From Methylobacterium thuringiense (GTDB taxonomy: Bacteria > Pseudomonadota > Alphaproteobacteria > Rhizobiales > Beijerinckiaceae), in NCBI RefSeq assembly GCF_022179645.1, contig NZ_BPRA01000009.1, forward strand, positions 124,001 to 188,000: a stretch of DNA of 64,000 nucleotides, given 5' to 3'. The notes below the pieces were generated by a model that was not told the DNA's origin, made no database searches, and saw nothing but the letters and a program-made list of their open reading frames with translations. Positions 27,648-37,945 of this stretch are shown here, piece after piece; positions within the stretch are counted from its first letter, which is position 1, and each line of letters opens with the position of its first letter. The translations under genes were made by a program, and so were the position numbers.

Positions 27648-28891
27648 TGAACGCACCCATCCGCCAGCCGGGCTACGACGTCGAGGCGATCCGCAAGGAA
27701 TTCCCGATCCTGGCGAAGCAGGTCTATGGCAAGCCCCTGGTCTATCTCGACAACGCCGCCTCCGCGCAAAAACCGCGGGCGGTGATCGACGCCATGGTCG
27801 GCTGCATGGAGGGCGCCTATGCCAACGTGCATCGCGGCCTGCACTACATGGCGAACGCGGCAACCGAAGGCTTCGAGGGCGCGCGCGAGACCACGCGCCA
27901 GTTCCTCAACGCCAGCTCCACCGACGAGATCGTCTTCACCCGCAACGCCACCGAGGCCTACAACCTCGTCGCGTCGTCGATGCATCGCGGCGGCCTGATC
28001 GGGGAGGGCGACGAGATCATCCTCTCGATCATGGAGCACCACTCCAACATCGTGCCCTGGCACTTTTTGCGCGAGCGCTACGGGGCCGTCATCAAGTGGG
28101 CTCCCGTGGACGACGCGGGCAACTTCCTCGTCGAGGAATACGAAAAGCTCTTCAGCCCACGTACGAAAATGGTCGCAATCACGCACATGTCGAACGTGCT
28201 CGGCACGGTGACGCCGGCCGAGGAGATCATCCGCATCGCCCATGGCCATGGCGTACCCGTGCTGCTCGACGGGGCGCAGAGTGCGGTGCATCGCGCGATC
28301 GACGTGCAGGCGCTCGACTGCGACTTCTTCGTCTTCACAGGCCACAAGGTCTACGGCCCGACCGGTATCGGCGTGCTCTACGGCAAGAAGGAATGGCTGG
28401 ACCGGCTGCCCCCCTATCAGGGCGGCGGCGAGATGATCCGGACCGTCTCCGAGGACACCATCACCTACAACGACCCGCCGCACCGGTTCGAGGCCGGCAC
28501 GCCGGCGATCATCGAGGCGGTGGGCTTGGGCGCCGCCCTGGAATTCATGATGGGCGTCGGCCGCGAGGCGATCAGTGCGCACGAGGACGCGCTGACCGCC
28601 TATGCGCAGGAGCGCCTCGGGGCGATGAACGCGATCCGGCTGATCGGCACGGCCCGAGACAAGGGCGGCGTCGTCGCCTTCGAGATGAAGGGCACGCACG
28701 CCCACGACATCGCCACCGTGATCGACCGCCAGGGCATCGCGATCCGGGCCGGCACGCATTGCGCGATGCCGCTTCTCAACCGCTTCGGCGCGACCTCGAC
28801 CTGCCGCGCTTCGTTCGGATTGTATAATACCAAGGCCGAGATCGACGCGCTTGCGGACGCGCTCGCCAAGGCCGAGATGCTGTTCGCCTGA
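27647..28891 (+). CDS. sufS: Cysteine desulfurase SufS
   Basis: A 414-residue group II desulfurase: YLDNAASAQKP at the start, MEHHSNIVPWH, the PLP lysine in FTGHKVYGPTGIG, FEAGTPAI, and the catalytic Cys in RAGTHCAMP (about C372). SufS passes persulfide to a SufE- or SufU-type partner, neither of which is visible here. The start ATG overlaps the stop of the inserted DUF559 gene. The presence of both this and a NifS-type desulfurase in one operon is typical of alphaproteobacterial suf clusters. Confidence 0.96.
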   Translation: MNAPIRQPGYDVEAIRKEFPILAKQVYGKPLVYLDNAASAQKPRAVIDAMVGCMEGAYANVHRGLHYMANAATEGFEGARETTRQFLNASSTDEIVFTRNATEAYNLVASSMHRGGLIGEGDEIILSIMEHHSNIVPWHFLRERYGAVIKWAPVDDAGNFLVEEYEKLFSPRTKMVAITHMSNVLGTVTPAEEIIRIAHGHGVPVLLDGAQSAVHRAIDVQALDCDFFVFTGHKVYGPTGIGVLYGKKEWLDRLPPYQGGGEMIRTVSEDTITYNDPPHRFEAGTPAIIEAVGLGAALEFMMGVGREAISAHEDALTAYAQERLGAMNAIRLIGTARDKGGVVAFEMKGTHAHDIATVIDRQGIAIRAGTHCAMPLLNRFGATSTCRASFGLYNTKAEIDALADALAKAEMLFA

Positions 28892-28940
28892 GTTTTCGGA
28901 TTGTCCGTCGCGGCGCGGGCCGCACCGGAGGAGAGTCATC

Positions 28941-29324
28941 ATGAGCACCGACGCAGCCATCACCGGCGGCAACAACACGCCGGCCGTCGCGGCGACCTCC
29001 GCGATCCCGCCGGAGGAGCTCGACCGGCTGACCGACGACATCGTCGCGGCGCTGAAGTCCGTCTACGATCCCGAGATCCCGGCCGACATCTACGAGCTCG
29101 GCCTGATCTACAAGGTCGACATCGCCGACGACCGCAAAGTCGCCATCGACATGACCCTGACCGCTCCGGGCTGTCCCGTGGCCGGCGAGATGCCCGGATG
29201 GGTCGAGGACGCGGTCTCGAAGGTGCCGGGCGTCCAGTCCTGCGACGTGACGATGGTGTTCGACCCGCCGTGGGACCAGAGCCGGATGTCGGACGAGGCG
29301 CGCGTGGCGCTGGATATGTGGTAG
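28941..29324 (+). CDS. sufT: DUF59/MIP18-family SUF assembly protein (SufT-like)
   Basis: A 127-residue protein with the MIP18 core: LKSVYDPEIPADIYELGLIY, then LTAPGCPVAGEMPGWVEDAV and FDPPWDQSRMSDEAR. The conserved Cys in TAPGCP and the DPE motif mark the DUF59 family, which helps mature Fe-S proteins. A Ser/Thr/Ala-rich N-terminal tail of about 25 residues precedes the domain. GGAGGAG lies just upstream of the ATG. It sits between sufS and the A-type carrier gene, consistent with SufT. Confidence 0.92.
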   Translation: MSTDAAITGGNNTPAVAATSAIPPEELDRLTDDIVAALKSVYDPEIPADIYELGLIYKVDIADDRKVAIDMTLTAPGCPVAGEMPGWVEDAVSKVPGVQSCDVTMVFDPPWDQSRMSDEARVALDMW

Positions 29325-29443
29325 CTGCTGGCTTCGCGCGTGGCAGCGCTGCGCTGGACCAGCAATCGGCGAATGCTTATCTTGGCCTAGCGCACAATTC
29401 CCCTCACCCGCCCGGGCCTTAAACCCTGCCGCAGGAGAGAACG

Positions 29444-29827
29444 ATGTCAGGTTTCAAGGTGATCTCGCTGACCGACCGCGCCGCGGACCGGCTCAAGGCG
29501 ATCATGGCCGACGCGGACAGGCCGATCGCGGGGTTGCGCGTCGGCGTGCGCAACGGCGGCTGCGCCGGCATGGCCTACACGATGGAATATGCCGAAGGCC
29601 GCAATGCCGGCGAGGACATGGTCGAGGTGAACGGCGTGACCGTTTTCATCGATCCCAAGGCGGTGCTGTTCCTGCTCGGCACCGAGATGGATTTCAAGAC
29701 CGACAAGCTGTCGTCGCAGTTCGTGTTCAACAACCCGAACCAGACCTCGGCCTGCGGCTGCGGCGAGTCGATCGCCATCACACCCGCGACGCCGGACAGG
29801 CTCGCCGCCGCCGGAATGTCAGCCTGA
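29444..29827 (+). CDS. sufA: A-type Fe-S carrier (HesB/IscA/SufA)
   Basis: A 127-residue A-type carrier with the three conserved Cys: one in NGGCAGMAY and two in SACGCGES near the C-terminus. It takes nascent clusters from the scaffold and hands them to target proteins. The length and DPKAVLFLLG block fit HesB/IscA. It is last in the SUF operon, and an imperfect hairpin follows the stop. An ATG with GGAGAG upstream sets the start. Confidence 0.93.
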   Translation: MSGFKVISLTDRAADRLKAIMADADRPIAGLRVGVRNGGCAGMAYTMEYAEGRNAGEDMVEVNGVTVFIDPKAVLFLLGTEMDFKTDKLSSQFVFNNPNQTSACGCGESIAITPATPDRLAAAGMSA

Positions 29828-29844
29828 ACCGATAGGTCGAGTCC

Positions 29845-29883
29845 CGTCGGGCGACCTGCTTTCGACGATCGCAGGTCGCGACG
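29845..29883 (+). terminator. Hairpin after SUF operon
   Basis: GCGACCTGC (29851-29859) pairs with GCAGGTCGC (29871-29879), extended by CGTC/GACG around a small bulge. It lies between the convergent sufA and GGDEF genes. No T-run is present. Confidence 0.5.
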
Positions 29884-29939
29884 GTAGGAGCTGGCGTTCC
29901 TCGTGGCGTCAGCCTCGAAGACCTCAGTTCGGATCCGCG

Positions 29940-30995
29940 TCAGGCGACCTCGGGCAATGCCGACATCTCGGCGTCGTCGACCGTACGGTTCCGGCCCATA
30001 CGCTTTCCGGCATAGAGGCAGGAATCGGCCCGCTCGATGAACGACACGATGGTGTCGTCGGAGCACCTCTGTGCGACGCCGAGCGAGATCGTGACCTTTC
30101 CGAGCGACTCGCCGGTCGCGCGCTTCACGAGTTCGCGGCCCATGATGGTGGTCCGCACCGTTTCTGCGATGACGCGGGCGGCCTCGCGGCCGATACCGGG
30201 CAGCAGGATGCCGAATTCCTCGCCGCCGAAGCGCGAAAGGGTCCCCCCCGACGCGACGGTCTCCCGCATCACGATCGCCACGAGCCGCAGGACCTGATCG
30301 CCGGTCAGGTGGCCGAACTGGTCGTTGAAGCGCTTGAAGAAGTCGATATCGATCAGGATCAGGCTGGACGGGCGCGGCGACCTGGCGCCCTCGTCGATCT
30401 CGTTGCGCAACATCTCCTCGAAATGCTTGCGGTTCGACAGGCCGGTCAGCGGGTCGGTCAGGCTCTCGAGCCGGGCGGCGGCAAGCGTCTCGCGCAGCGC
30501 TTCGATCTCGCGACGGCTCTCGCGCATATGCGCTTCGAGGGTCCGGTTGCTGGCCGACACGTCGCGCGTGTTGACGATCAACGTGGCGACGATGTCCTTG
30601 AGCCGGTTCGGCGTCGTGTCGTGGAGATCCCGGGAGATGGCCTGGAGCGACGCCCCGTACTCGGCGGTCGAGCCGAGGGACAGGTCGATCATCTCCATGA
30701 TGCTCTGCACCTCGGAGATCAGACCGGCATTGTGGCGGTCGAGTTCACCCTCGATCTGGCGACGATCGATATGGGCCTCGTAGAGCTCGGCGATGTCGTC
30801 GTCGGAGAGCGTGCCGCTCTTCGTCGTCAGGCGCTTGATGGCCTCGTTCATCTGGGGCTGCCGGCCGGACACGTACGTGTACCAGACTGCATAGGCCTGC
30901 GGGCTCGCCGACGAGCCGTAGTCGCGCATCAGCTCGTTCGCGCGTTGCGCGATGACGAAGCTCCGCTCGCGATCCTCATGACCCGCGCCGCTCAT
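29940..30995 (-). CDS. GGDEF diguanylate cyclase
   Basis: A 351-residue protein. The C-terminal GGDEF domain (about 185-345) has DPLTGLSNRKHFEE, LIDIDFFKRFNDQFGH and the active-site FGGEEFGILLP (GGEEF). It should make cyclic di-GMP. The N-terminal about 170 residues are helical with no membrane segment, so it is probably cytoplasmic with an unknown input. An RxxD inhibitory site is not obvious. The start ATG with AGGT upstream was preferred over a GTG six codons earlier. Stand-alone gene. Confidence 0.9.
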   Translation of the reverse strand: MSGAGHEDRERSFVIAQRANELMRDYGSSASPQAYAVWYTYVSGRQPQMNEAIKRLTTKSGTLSDDDIAELYEAHIDRRQIEGELDRHNAGLISEVQSIMEMIDLSLGSTAEYGASLQAISRDLHDTTPNRLKDIVATLIVNTRDVSASNRTLEAHMRESRREIEALRETLAAARLESLTDPLTGLSNRKHFEEMLRNEIDEGARSPRPSSLILIDIDFFKRFNDQFGHLTGDQVLRLVAIVMRETVASGGTLSRFGGEEFGILLPGIGREAARVIAETVRTTIMGRELVKRATGESLGKVTISLGVAQRCSDDTIVSFIERADSCLYAGKRMGRNRTVDDAEMSALPEVA

Positions 30996-31119
30996 TCGAC
31001 CTATCCGATCCACCGTGCGACGATCATGCCCGATGGATCGTAGCCGCCAGGTTAAGGTAGCGGCAGAAAGACGCCGATCGCCTCTCGACGATGTCCGAAC
31101 GGGGCGTCGAGGGACCGGA

Positions 31120-32655
<1,536 letters not shown>

Positions 32656-32761
32656 GATCGTTGGGAGACCGTCCGCGCGAGGTCTTCGGCATCATCGGCG
32701 CGACGCGGCGTCGGCTCACCGGGACGAATCTCGCCAAGGCGAATGATGCGAAATCAAGAGA

Positions 32762-32807
32762 CCCGAACAGGGATCCGCGGGAATCGTCCCGCGGATCCCT
32801 GTTCGGG
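32762..32807. repeat. Perfect 21-bp inverted repeat with 4-nt loop
   Basis: The left arm (32762-32782, starting CCCGAACAGGGATCC) and the right arm (32787-32807) are exact reverse complements around ATCG. The whole lies in a 328-bp gap between the helicase start and a small membrane protein gene on the same strand. No T-run flanks it. Nothing else is recognised in the gap. Confidence 0.8.
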
Positions 32808-32983
32808 CCGATCGGGCTCGCGTCGCGGCGGAAACATCCGGTCGTGCACCGCAGCCATGGTCCGGCCGCGCACCATCCTCGCTCCGCCGAGGGTGCGAGC
32901 GTGCGCGACGTTTAGAGGCTTGCAGTGGCTTGTCAATCTGCGCGCGACGGCCGTACCCGTTCGGGATGCCCTTCCCGCTGCTT

Positions 32984-33244
32984 TCAGGGGCCGCGGACGA
33001 CCAGCCGCTCACGGCCGTTGCAGGGGTCGAGCATGATGCTGCGGGCCGTCGTGCCGATCGCGCCGGTAACCTCCGGATCGACGATGCCGGGCGGCAGCGC
33101 CGCATACCGGGCTCCCGGCGCCGCCACGGTCCGGGCGAGGTGATGGACCAGCCCGAACGCACCGACGCCGGCCACGAGGGCGACAACGGCCGTCGAGACG
33201 AGAAAGCCGCGCAGCGGGTGCGAACCGGAAAGATCCAAGGACAT
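32984..33244 (-). CDS. Small single-pass membrane protein
   Basis: An 86-residue protein with one transmembrane helix (about residues 13-35, FLVSTAVVALVAGVGAFGLV). A periplasmic C-terminal part follows, with TGAIGTTARSIMLDPCNG. Internal ATG at 33244 (MSLDLSGSH) gives a short cytoplasmic N-terminus; the open frame extends 27 codons upstream without a better start. Function unknown. It resembles small envelope proteins of methylobacteria in composition only. Confidence 0.6.
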   Translation of the reverse strand: MSLDLSGSHPLRGFLVSTAVVALVAGVGAFGLVHHLARTVAAPGARYAALPPGIVDPEVTGAIGTTARSIMLDPCNGRERLVVRGP

Positions 33245-33354
33245 CGAGGGGCACCGTTCGCGAGCGCCCGACATGGGGAGCACGCCGGCATCTTCGGCGA
33301 ACGCGGTTAACGCAGCCTGACGCAAGGAAGCCGAAAGCTGTCCTTTTTGGGACG

Positions 33355-33370
33355 GATGATCATGATCATC
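33355..33370. promoter_or_regulatory. 16-bp perfect palindrome upstream of porin
   Basis: GATGATCATGATCATC is a perfect palindrome in the 440-bp gap between the small membrane protein gene and the divergent porin gene. It could be an operator for either, but no regulator is known. The rest of the gap shows no gene. Confidence 0.35.
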
Positions 33371-33684
33371 TCACCGCCCACTACGCGAGGGGCAGTATAA
33401 ATCCACAAAAACGGCAGAGCGGAACGATCGAGCCGCATCCTTTCGACGCAGCAGCAGACGGTACTCAACATGTCGCCGATGAAACGGCGGCGATGATCTT
33501 CCAGATCGGGCCATGTGCGAAAAATCACCTGCGACGAATCCTCTCGGCGGGGAGGGGCTAACCTTTACCTTTCCTTGACGAGACCGGGTGCATCTGAGCG
33601 GCTTGTTGCAGGAAAGCGACAGACCTTCCGACGGGACCGGGGCTAGAAGCTCGCCGGCTATCGCCAATCAGGACCTTGCACCGA

Positions 33685-34572
33685 ATGAAAAAACTGCTCC
33701 TCGCCTCGACCGTCCTCGCCGGCATGACGGCCGTCGCATCGGCCGCCGACCTTCCCCGCCGCGTCGCCGCACCGCCGATCTTCACGCCGGTTCCGGTCTT
33801 CACCTGGACGGGCTTCTATGCCGGTTTCAATGCCGGCTACGGGTTCGGCACGAAGGACAACCAGCAGGCGACCGTGATCGGCGTCCCCGCCAACGGCGTG
33901 CTCGTGAACGCTGCCGGCGCCCCCGCCACCGGCGCGATCGCCTTCGGCAACAGCAACCGCACCGACGGCTTCGTCGGCGGTGGCCAGATCGGCTACAACT
34001 ATCAGTTCACGCCGGGCTCGGGCTTCGTGATCGGTGTCGAGGCCGACGCCCAGTACGCCGATTTCGGCCGTGACCGGAACCGCTTCGCCACCAGCATCGG
34101 CACCGCACCGGGCGCCGGCGTGACCGTGTTCAACCCGAACGGCCTGTCGGGCCTCGACTACTTCGGCACCGTCCGCGGTCGACTCGGCTACGCCTTCGAC
34201 CGCACCCTCGTGTACGGCACCGGCGGCTTCGCCTACGGCGCCGGCGGCGGCCGCGAGTTCGGCCTGCCGGATTCGTCCACCAGCGACTTCCAGACCGGCT
34301 ACGCCGTCGGCGGCGGCATCGAGTACGCGCTGCCCACCGACTCGTTCGTTAACTTCTTCAAGTCCTCGGCCGTGACGCTGAAGGTCGAAGGCCTCTACGT
34401 GAATCTCGATCGCGGCGGCAACCGCAACACCGGCGCCTTCGCGGTCGGCCCGGGCGGCGTCGCCAGCCTCGCCGCCGGCAACGGCGTCCTGCTCTCCGGC
34501 GCCGTCCGCCGCCAGGACACCGAGTTCGCCGTCGTCCGCGCCGGCATCAACTACAAGTTCGGCTCGTACTAG
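33685..34572 (+). CDS. Outer-membrane beta-barrel protein (Omp25/Omp31-like)
   Basis: A 295-residue protein with a signal peptide (MKKLLLASTVLAGMTAVASA, cleavage before ADLPRR) and a beta-barrel of alternating aromatic strands (WTGFYAGFNAGYGFG, DYFGTVRGRLGYAFDRTLVYGTGGFAYG). It ends in the Phe-containing C-terminal strand VRAGINYKFGSY. This is the OmpA-like-fold opacity/Omp31 family common in Rhizobiales. The start ATG is preceded by GGACC. A very strong terminator follows. Probably highly expressed. Confidence 0.9.
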   Translation: MKKLLLASTVLAGMTAVASAADLPRRVAAPPIFTPVPVFTWTGFYAGFNAGYGFGTKDNQQATVIGVPANGVLVNAAGAPATGAIAFGNSNRTDGFVGGGQIGYNYQFTPGSGFVIGVEADAQYADFGRDRNRFATSIGTAPGAGVTVFNPNGLSGLDYFGTVRGRLGYAFDRTLVYGTGGFAYGAGGGREFGLPDSSTSDFQTGYAVGGGIEYALPTDSFVNFFKSSAVTLKVEGLYVNLDRGGNRNTGAFAVGPGGVASLAAGNGVLLSGAVRRQDTEFAVVRAGINYKFGSY

Positions 34573-34629
34573 GACCTATCGCCACCGACCTCCCGGCGGT
34601 CCCGCAAGGGGCCGTCCGGGCGACATCGA

Positions 34630-34664
34630 CACCCTCGGACCGGAAACCGGTCCGAGGGTGTTTT
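34630..34664 (+). terminator. Rho-independent terminator of porin gene
   Basis: CACCCTCGGACCGG, loop AAA and CCGGTCCGAGGGTG form a perfect 14-bp stem followed by TTTT, 57 bp after the stop codon. The remaining gap to 34946 has no recognised feature. Confidence 0.92.
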
Positions 34665-34945
34665 CGATTGTGCCGGCGGTTTGCCGGTGAAGGCGAGGGA
34701 GAGGGCGGCCGCAGGGAGCCGAGGGCGGTATCCCGGAGCATTCTTAACTCCCATGACGACCGGCCTCGGCCATCCGGAAGAAGCGCGTCCGGCGAAGCGG
34801 ATCTCGGCCCGTCATCCGGAGGCGGGGCCGCCCGAGCTGACGCGACATCGCCCGTCTATCGCGCCATCCGGGCATGCCGGTCCACGAAGCGGCGGCCGTC
34901 ACAGGAGACCGGGAACTCCCGACGACCGGGCCGGGAGAAGCCGGC

Positions 34946-35758
34946 TCAGGCGCCGCCGCGGCGTCCGATCGTGCGCTCGAGGGTCAGGCCGAGCGTGAGC
35001 GTGCAGAACACCCACAGGAACAGGTACACGTAGTCGATCGTGATCGGCAGGCTCGGATCGTAGCCCAGCCGGACCCATTCGACGAGTTGGAGCACCGGGT
35101 TCCATTTCATGTAGTCATAGATCTGCTCCGGCAATTCGCTAGGCATGAACAAGACGCCGCTCGCCATGTAGAGCAGGATGCCGATCCCGATATAGCCCAG
35201 CATCCAGCCCGGAAACACCTGAACGATCGCGACGTTGATCGTTCCGGCTCCAATGCCGAGAGCGATGGCGCACAGATAACCGCAGATTGCCGTGACCGGA
35301 TCGATCGGGATCGGATTGAGCCCGAACGCCATCAACACGGAGAAAATCAGCATGACGCCCAGGAAGCTGCTGACGATCTCGACCAGCACGCGGGAAAACA
35401 TGACGTCGAGCGTCCTGACCTGAGGATAGTAGGTCAGCGGCTTGTTCGTCAGAATGCCCTTCATGATTTCACGGGAGATGTACTGAAAAGCGAGCGCGGG
35501 AATGGCGCCCGTTGCCGCGAAGACCATCGTACTGTCACCGAAGGGCGGCGGCACATGGCGAAATGTCATGGCACAGGCGATGATGAACATGTGCGCCACC
35601 GGCCAGAGCACCTGGACCAGATAGCCCCAGTAGGAGCCGGCGAAGCGGGTGCGCATGTCGCGCAGCATCAATGCGTTGAGCACGCGCAGATACGAGTCGA
35701 TCCGCTCGGCCTTCGAGAAGATGGACCGCGACCCGAGCGAAGGGACTTCGATTTGCAT
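34946..35758 (-). CDS. ABC-2 type polysaccharide exporter permease (KpsM/Wzm-like)
   Basis: A 270-residue membrane protein with about six hydrophobic segments. The opening RVLNALMLRDMRTRFAGSYWGYL is the cytoplasmic amphipathic start typical of KpsM-type permeases for capsule or O-antigen export. The C-terminal NPVLQLVEWVRLGYDPSLP is also characteristic. It would need a cognate ATPase, but none lies beside it. It is divergent from degP across about 200 bp. The substrate is unknown. Confidence 0.85.
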   Translation of the reverse strand: MQIEVPSLGSRSIFSKAERIDSYLRVLNALMLRDMRTRFAGSYWGYLVQVLWPVAHMFIIACAMTFRHVPPPFGDSTMVFAATGAIPALAFQYISREIMKGILTNKPLTYYPQVRTLDVMFSRVLVEIVSSFLGVMLIFSVLMAFGLNPIPIDPVTAICGYLCAIALGIGAGTINVAIVQVFPGWMLGYIGIGILLYMASGVLFMPSELPEQIYDYMKWNPVLQLVEWVRLGYDPSLPITIDYVYLFLWVFCTLTLGLTLERTIGRRGGA

Positions 35759-35959
35759 GGCAGGCCGTCGACCGCTCCGTTGCGGCCTTCGCTATCGGGT
35801 CCGATCGCGACCAAATTGAGCCCGCCCGCTCACGGCTCCATCCGCGTCGCATGACGAAACCGTAATGCCGGCGCCACGACCGGGTCAGGCTGCGGCCCCT
35901 ATCACCGGAAACACGCTCCGCCCCTCGCGGCGACAGCACGACCGTTTCCGGAGAGTTCC

Positions 35960-37498
35960 ATGACATCGACCTTCCGTCGCCGCGCCCTCGCGTCCGTCGC
36001 AGCCGCCGCCCTCGTCGCAGGCGGCGCGGCCGGCATCGGCTCCATCGCCCCCACGACGCAGGCCCTGGCCCAGGCCCTGCCGAAGACCCCGATCGAGGCG
36101 CCGGAGCATCCGCCGGGCTCGTTCGCCGGCATCGTCAACAAGGTGAAGCCCGCGGTCGTCGCCGTGAAGGTGAAGCTCAACGACGACGCCACGGACGACG
36201 ACGACGACGGCCCGGGCCGCCCGAACATGCAGCAGGTGCCCCCGCAGCTGCGCGAGTTCTTCAAGCGCTTCGGGCAGGGCGGCCCGAATGGTGGCCAGCA
36301 AGGTCAGCAGGGCCAGAACGGGTCGCCGCAGCGTCAGGGCCAGCGCGGCGCCGTCGGCTCAGGCTTCATCATTTCGGCCGACGGCTACGTCGTCACCAAC
36401 AACCACGTGGTGAGCAAGGCCAAGAGCGTCCAGGTCACCCTCGACGACAACCGCACCCTCGACGCCAAGGTGATCGGCACCGATCCGAAGACCGACATCG
36501 CCCTCCTGAAGATCCAGGATGCCGGCTCCTACCCCTACGTCCAGTTCGGCAAGTCCGCGCCGCAGGTCGGCGACTGGGTCGTGGCGATCGGCAACCCGTT
36601 CGGCCTCGGCGGCACCGTCACCGCCGGCATCGTCTCGGCCCGCGGCCGCGACATCGGCGCCGGCCCCTACGACGACTTCCTGCAGATCGACGCGCCGATC
36701 AACAAGGGCAATTCGGGCGGCCCGGACTTCAACGTCAACGGCGAGGTCGTCGGCGTGAACACGGCGATCGCCTCGCCGTCGGGCGGCAGCGTCGGCCTCG
36801 CCTTCGCGATCCCCGCCGAGACCGTGCAGGCGGTGGTCGACCAGCTTCGCACCGACGGCAAGGTGGTGCGCGGCTATCTCGGCGTGCAGATCCAGCCGGT
36901 GACGCAGGACATCGCCGACAGCCTCGGGCTCCAGAAGGCCAGGGGCGCATTGGTGAATTCCACCGAGAGCGGCACCCCGGCCTCCAAGGCCGGGCTCAAG
37001 ACCGGCGACGTCATCGAAAAGGTCGACGGCAAGCCGATCGACGACGCCAAGGAGCTGTCGCGCAAGATCGCCGGCCTCAAGCCCGGAACGAAGGTCGAGC
37101 TCGCCTATCTCCGCAACGGCAAGAGCGACGTCGCCACGGTCGAACTCGGCACCCTGCCGACCGACATCAAGGCTGCCCGCAACGACGATGACGGCGGCCT
37201 CTCGAACAGCGGCCAGCCGCGCCTCGGCCTCGGCCTCGCACCGGCGGACGAGGTCGGCCTCGGCACCAGCGGCGTCGCCGTGGTGCGGGTCGATCCCGAA
37301 GGTCCGGCTGCGGCCAAGGGCATCGAGCAGGGCGACGTGATCCTGGATGTTGCCGGCACCAACGTCTCGAGCCCTGCCGACGTCGCCGCGCAGATCCGCA
37401 CGGCCGAGTCCAACGGACGCAAGGCGGTGCTGATGCGCGTCAAGAATTCGAAGGGCGTGACCCGCTTCGTCGCGGTCTCGCTGTCGAAAAGCGGCTGA
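35960..37498 (+). CDS. degP: Periplasmic serine protease DegP/HtrA (Do family)
   Basis: A 512-residue exported protease. The signal region (residues 1-36) is twin-Arg-like (TFRRRALASVAAAALVAGG). The trypsin-like domain has the triad His149 (TNNHVV), Asp179 (KTDIALLKI) and Ser252 (KGNSGGP). Two PDZ domains follow (about 285-380 and 415-505). A Gln/Gly-rich linker (residues 95-125) precedes the protease core. It degrades or refolds misfolded envelope proteins. A terminator hairpin follows the stop. Confidence 0.95.
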   Translation: MTSTFRRRALASVAAAALVAGGAAGIGSIAPTTQALAQALPKTPIEAPEHPPGSFAGIVNKVKPAVVAVKVKLNDDATDDDDDGPGRPNMQQVPPQLREFFKRFGQGGPNGGQQGQQGQNGSPQRQGQRGAVGSGFIISADGYVVTNNHVVSKAKSVQVTLDDNRTLDAKVIGTDPKTDIALLKIQDAGSYPYVQFGKSAPQVGDWVVAIGNPFGLGGTVTAGIVSARGRDIGAGPYDDFLQIDAPINKGNSGGPDFNVNGEVVGVNTAIASPSGGSVGLAFAIPAETVQAVVDQLRTDGKVVRGYLGVQIQPVTQDIADSLGLQKARGALVNSTESGTPASKAGLKTGDVIEKVDGKPIDDAKELSRKIAGLKPGTKVELAYLRNGKSDVATVELGTLPTDIKAARNDDDGGLSNSGQPRLGLGLAPADEVGLGTSGVAVVRVDPEGPAAAKGIEQGDVILDVAGTNVSSPADVAAQIRTAESNGRKAVLMRVKNSKGVTRFVAVSLSKSG

Positions 37499-37563
37499 GT
37501 TCGGCCGTACTCCCGAGCGCGGGTTCGCCCGCGCCGTCATCTCGTCGATTCCCTCCGACTCGG

Positions 37564-37594
37564 CGCCGGCTTCACAGAGAAGCCGGCGTCATTT
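37564..37594 (+). terminator. Terminator after degP
   Basis: CGCCGGCTTC, loop ACAGA and GAAGCCGGCG form a perfect 10-bp stem followed by TCATTTTG. It lies 65 bp downstream of the degP stop codon. Confidence 0.8.
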
Positions 37595-37681
37595 TGTTGC
37601 GCGCGTGGGAGAGCGGCCATCGCGCCGATCCATGCGAGAAAGCCGGTTGCCACACGGTCGAGCGAAAACGATGATACGAAA

Positions 37682-37945
37682 ATGTCCGATCGCATCATGA
37701 CATACGTGGTGTCAGGCCGCCCTGCCGAAGTTCGCCGGGAGCCTGCTTTCGACGAGCTGGACCGCGTCCAGCTGCTGGCGGACGCGCTCGGTGAAGACGC
37801 CGTGGTTCCGAAGGGCTCGACCGGCACGGTGGTCGCGGTCTGGGGCAGGGGGCTCGCCTTCGAAGTCGAGTTCACCGAGCCTTTGGAGACCCTGGCGACG
37901 ATCGAACCGGATCTGCTGCGGCTCGTCCGCCGCGCTGGATCTTGA
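37682..37945 (+). CDS. DUF4926-like small protein
   Basis: An 87-residue protein. Residues about 22-84 follow the DUF4926 pattern: ELDRVQLLADAL, then KGSTGTVVAVWGRGLAFEVEFTEP and a terminal DLLRLVRRAG. Proteins of this kind are small beta-rich and often lie beside DUF6883 genes, as here. Function unproven. The stop codon overlaps the next gene's TTG start (TTGA), showing co-translation. A second ATG five codons in is also possible. Confidence 0.7.
   Translation: MSDRIMTYVVSGRPAEVRREPAFDELDRVQLLADALGEDAVVPKGSTGTVVAVWGRGLAFEVEFTEPLETLATIEPDLLRLVRRAGS

Noticed and set aside
27443-29041. A 532-codon minus-strand frame opposite sufS
   Set aside because: Antisense shadow; SufS motifs are intact on the plus strand.
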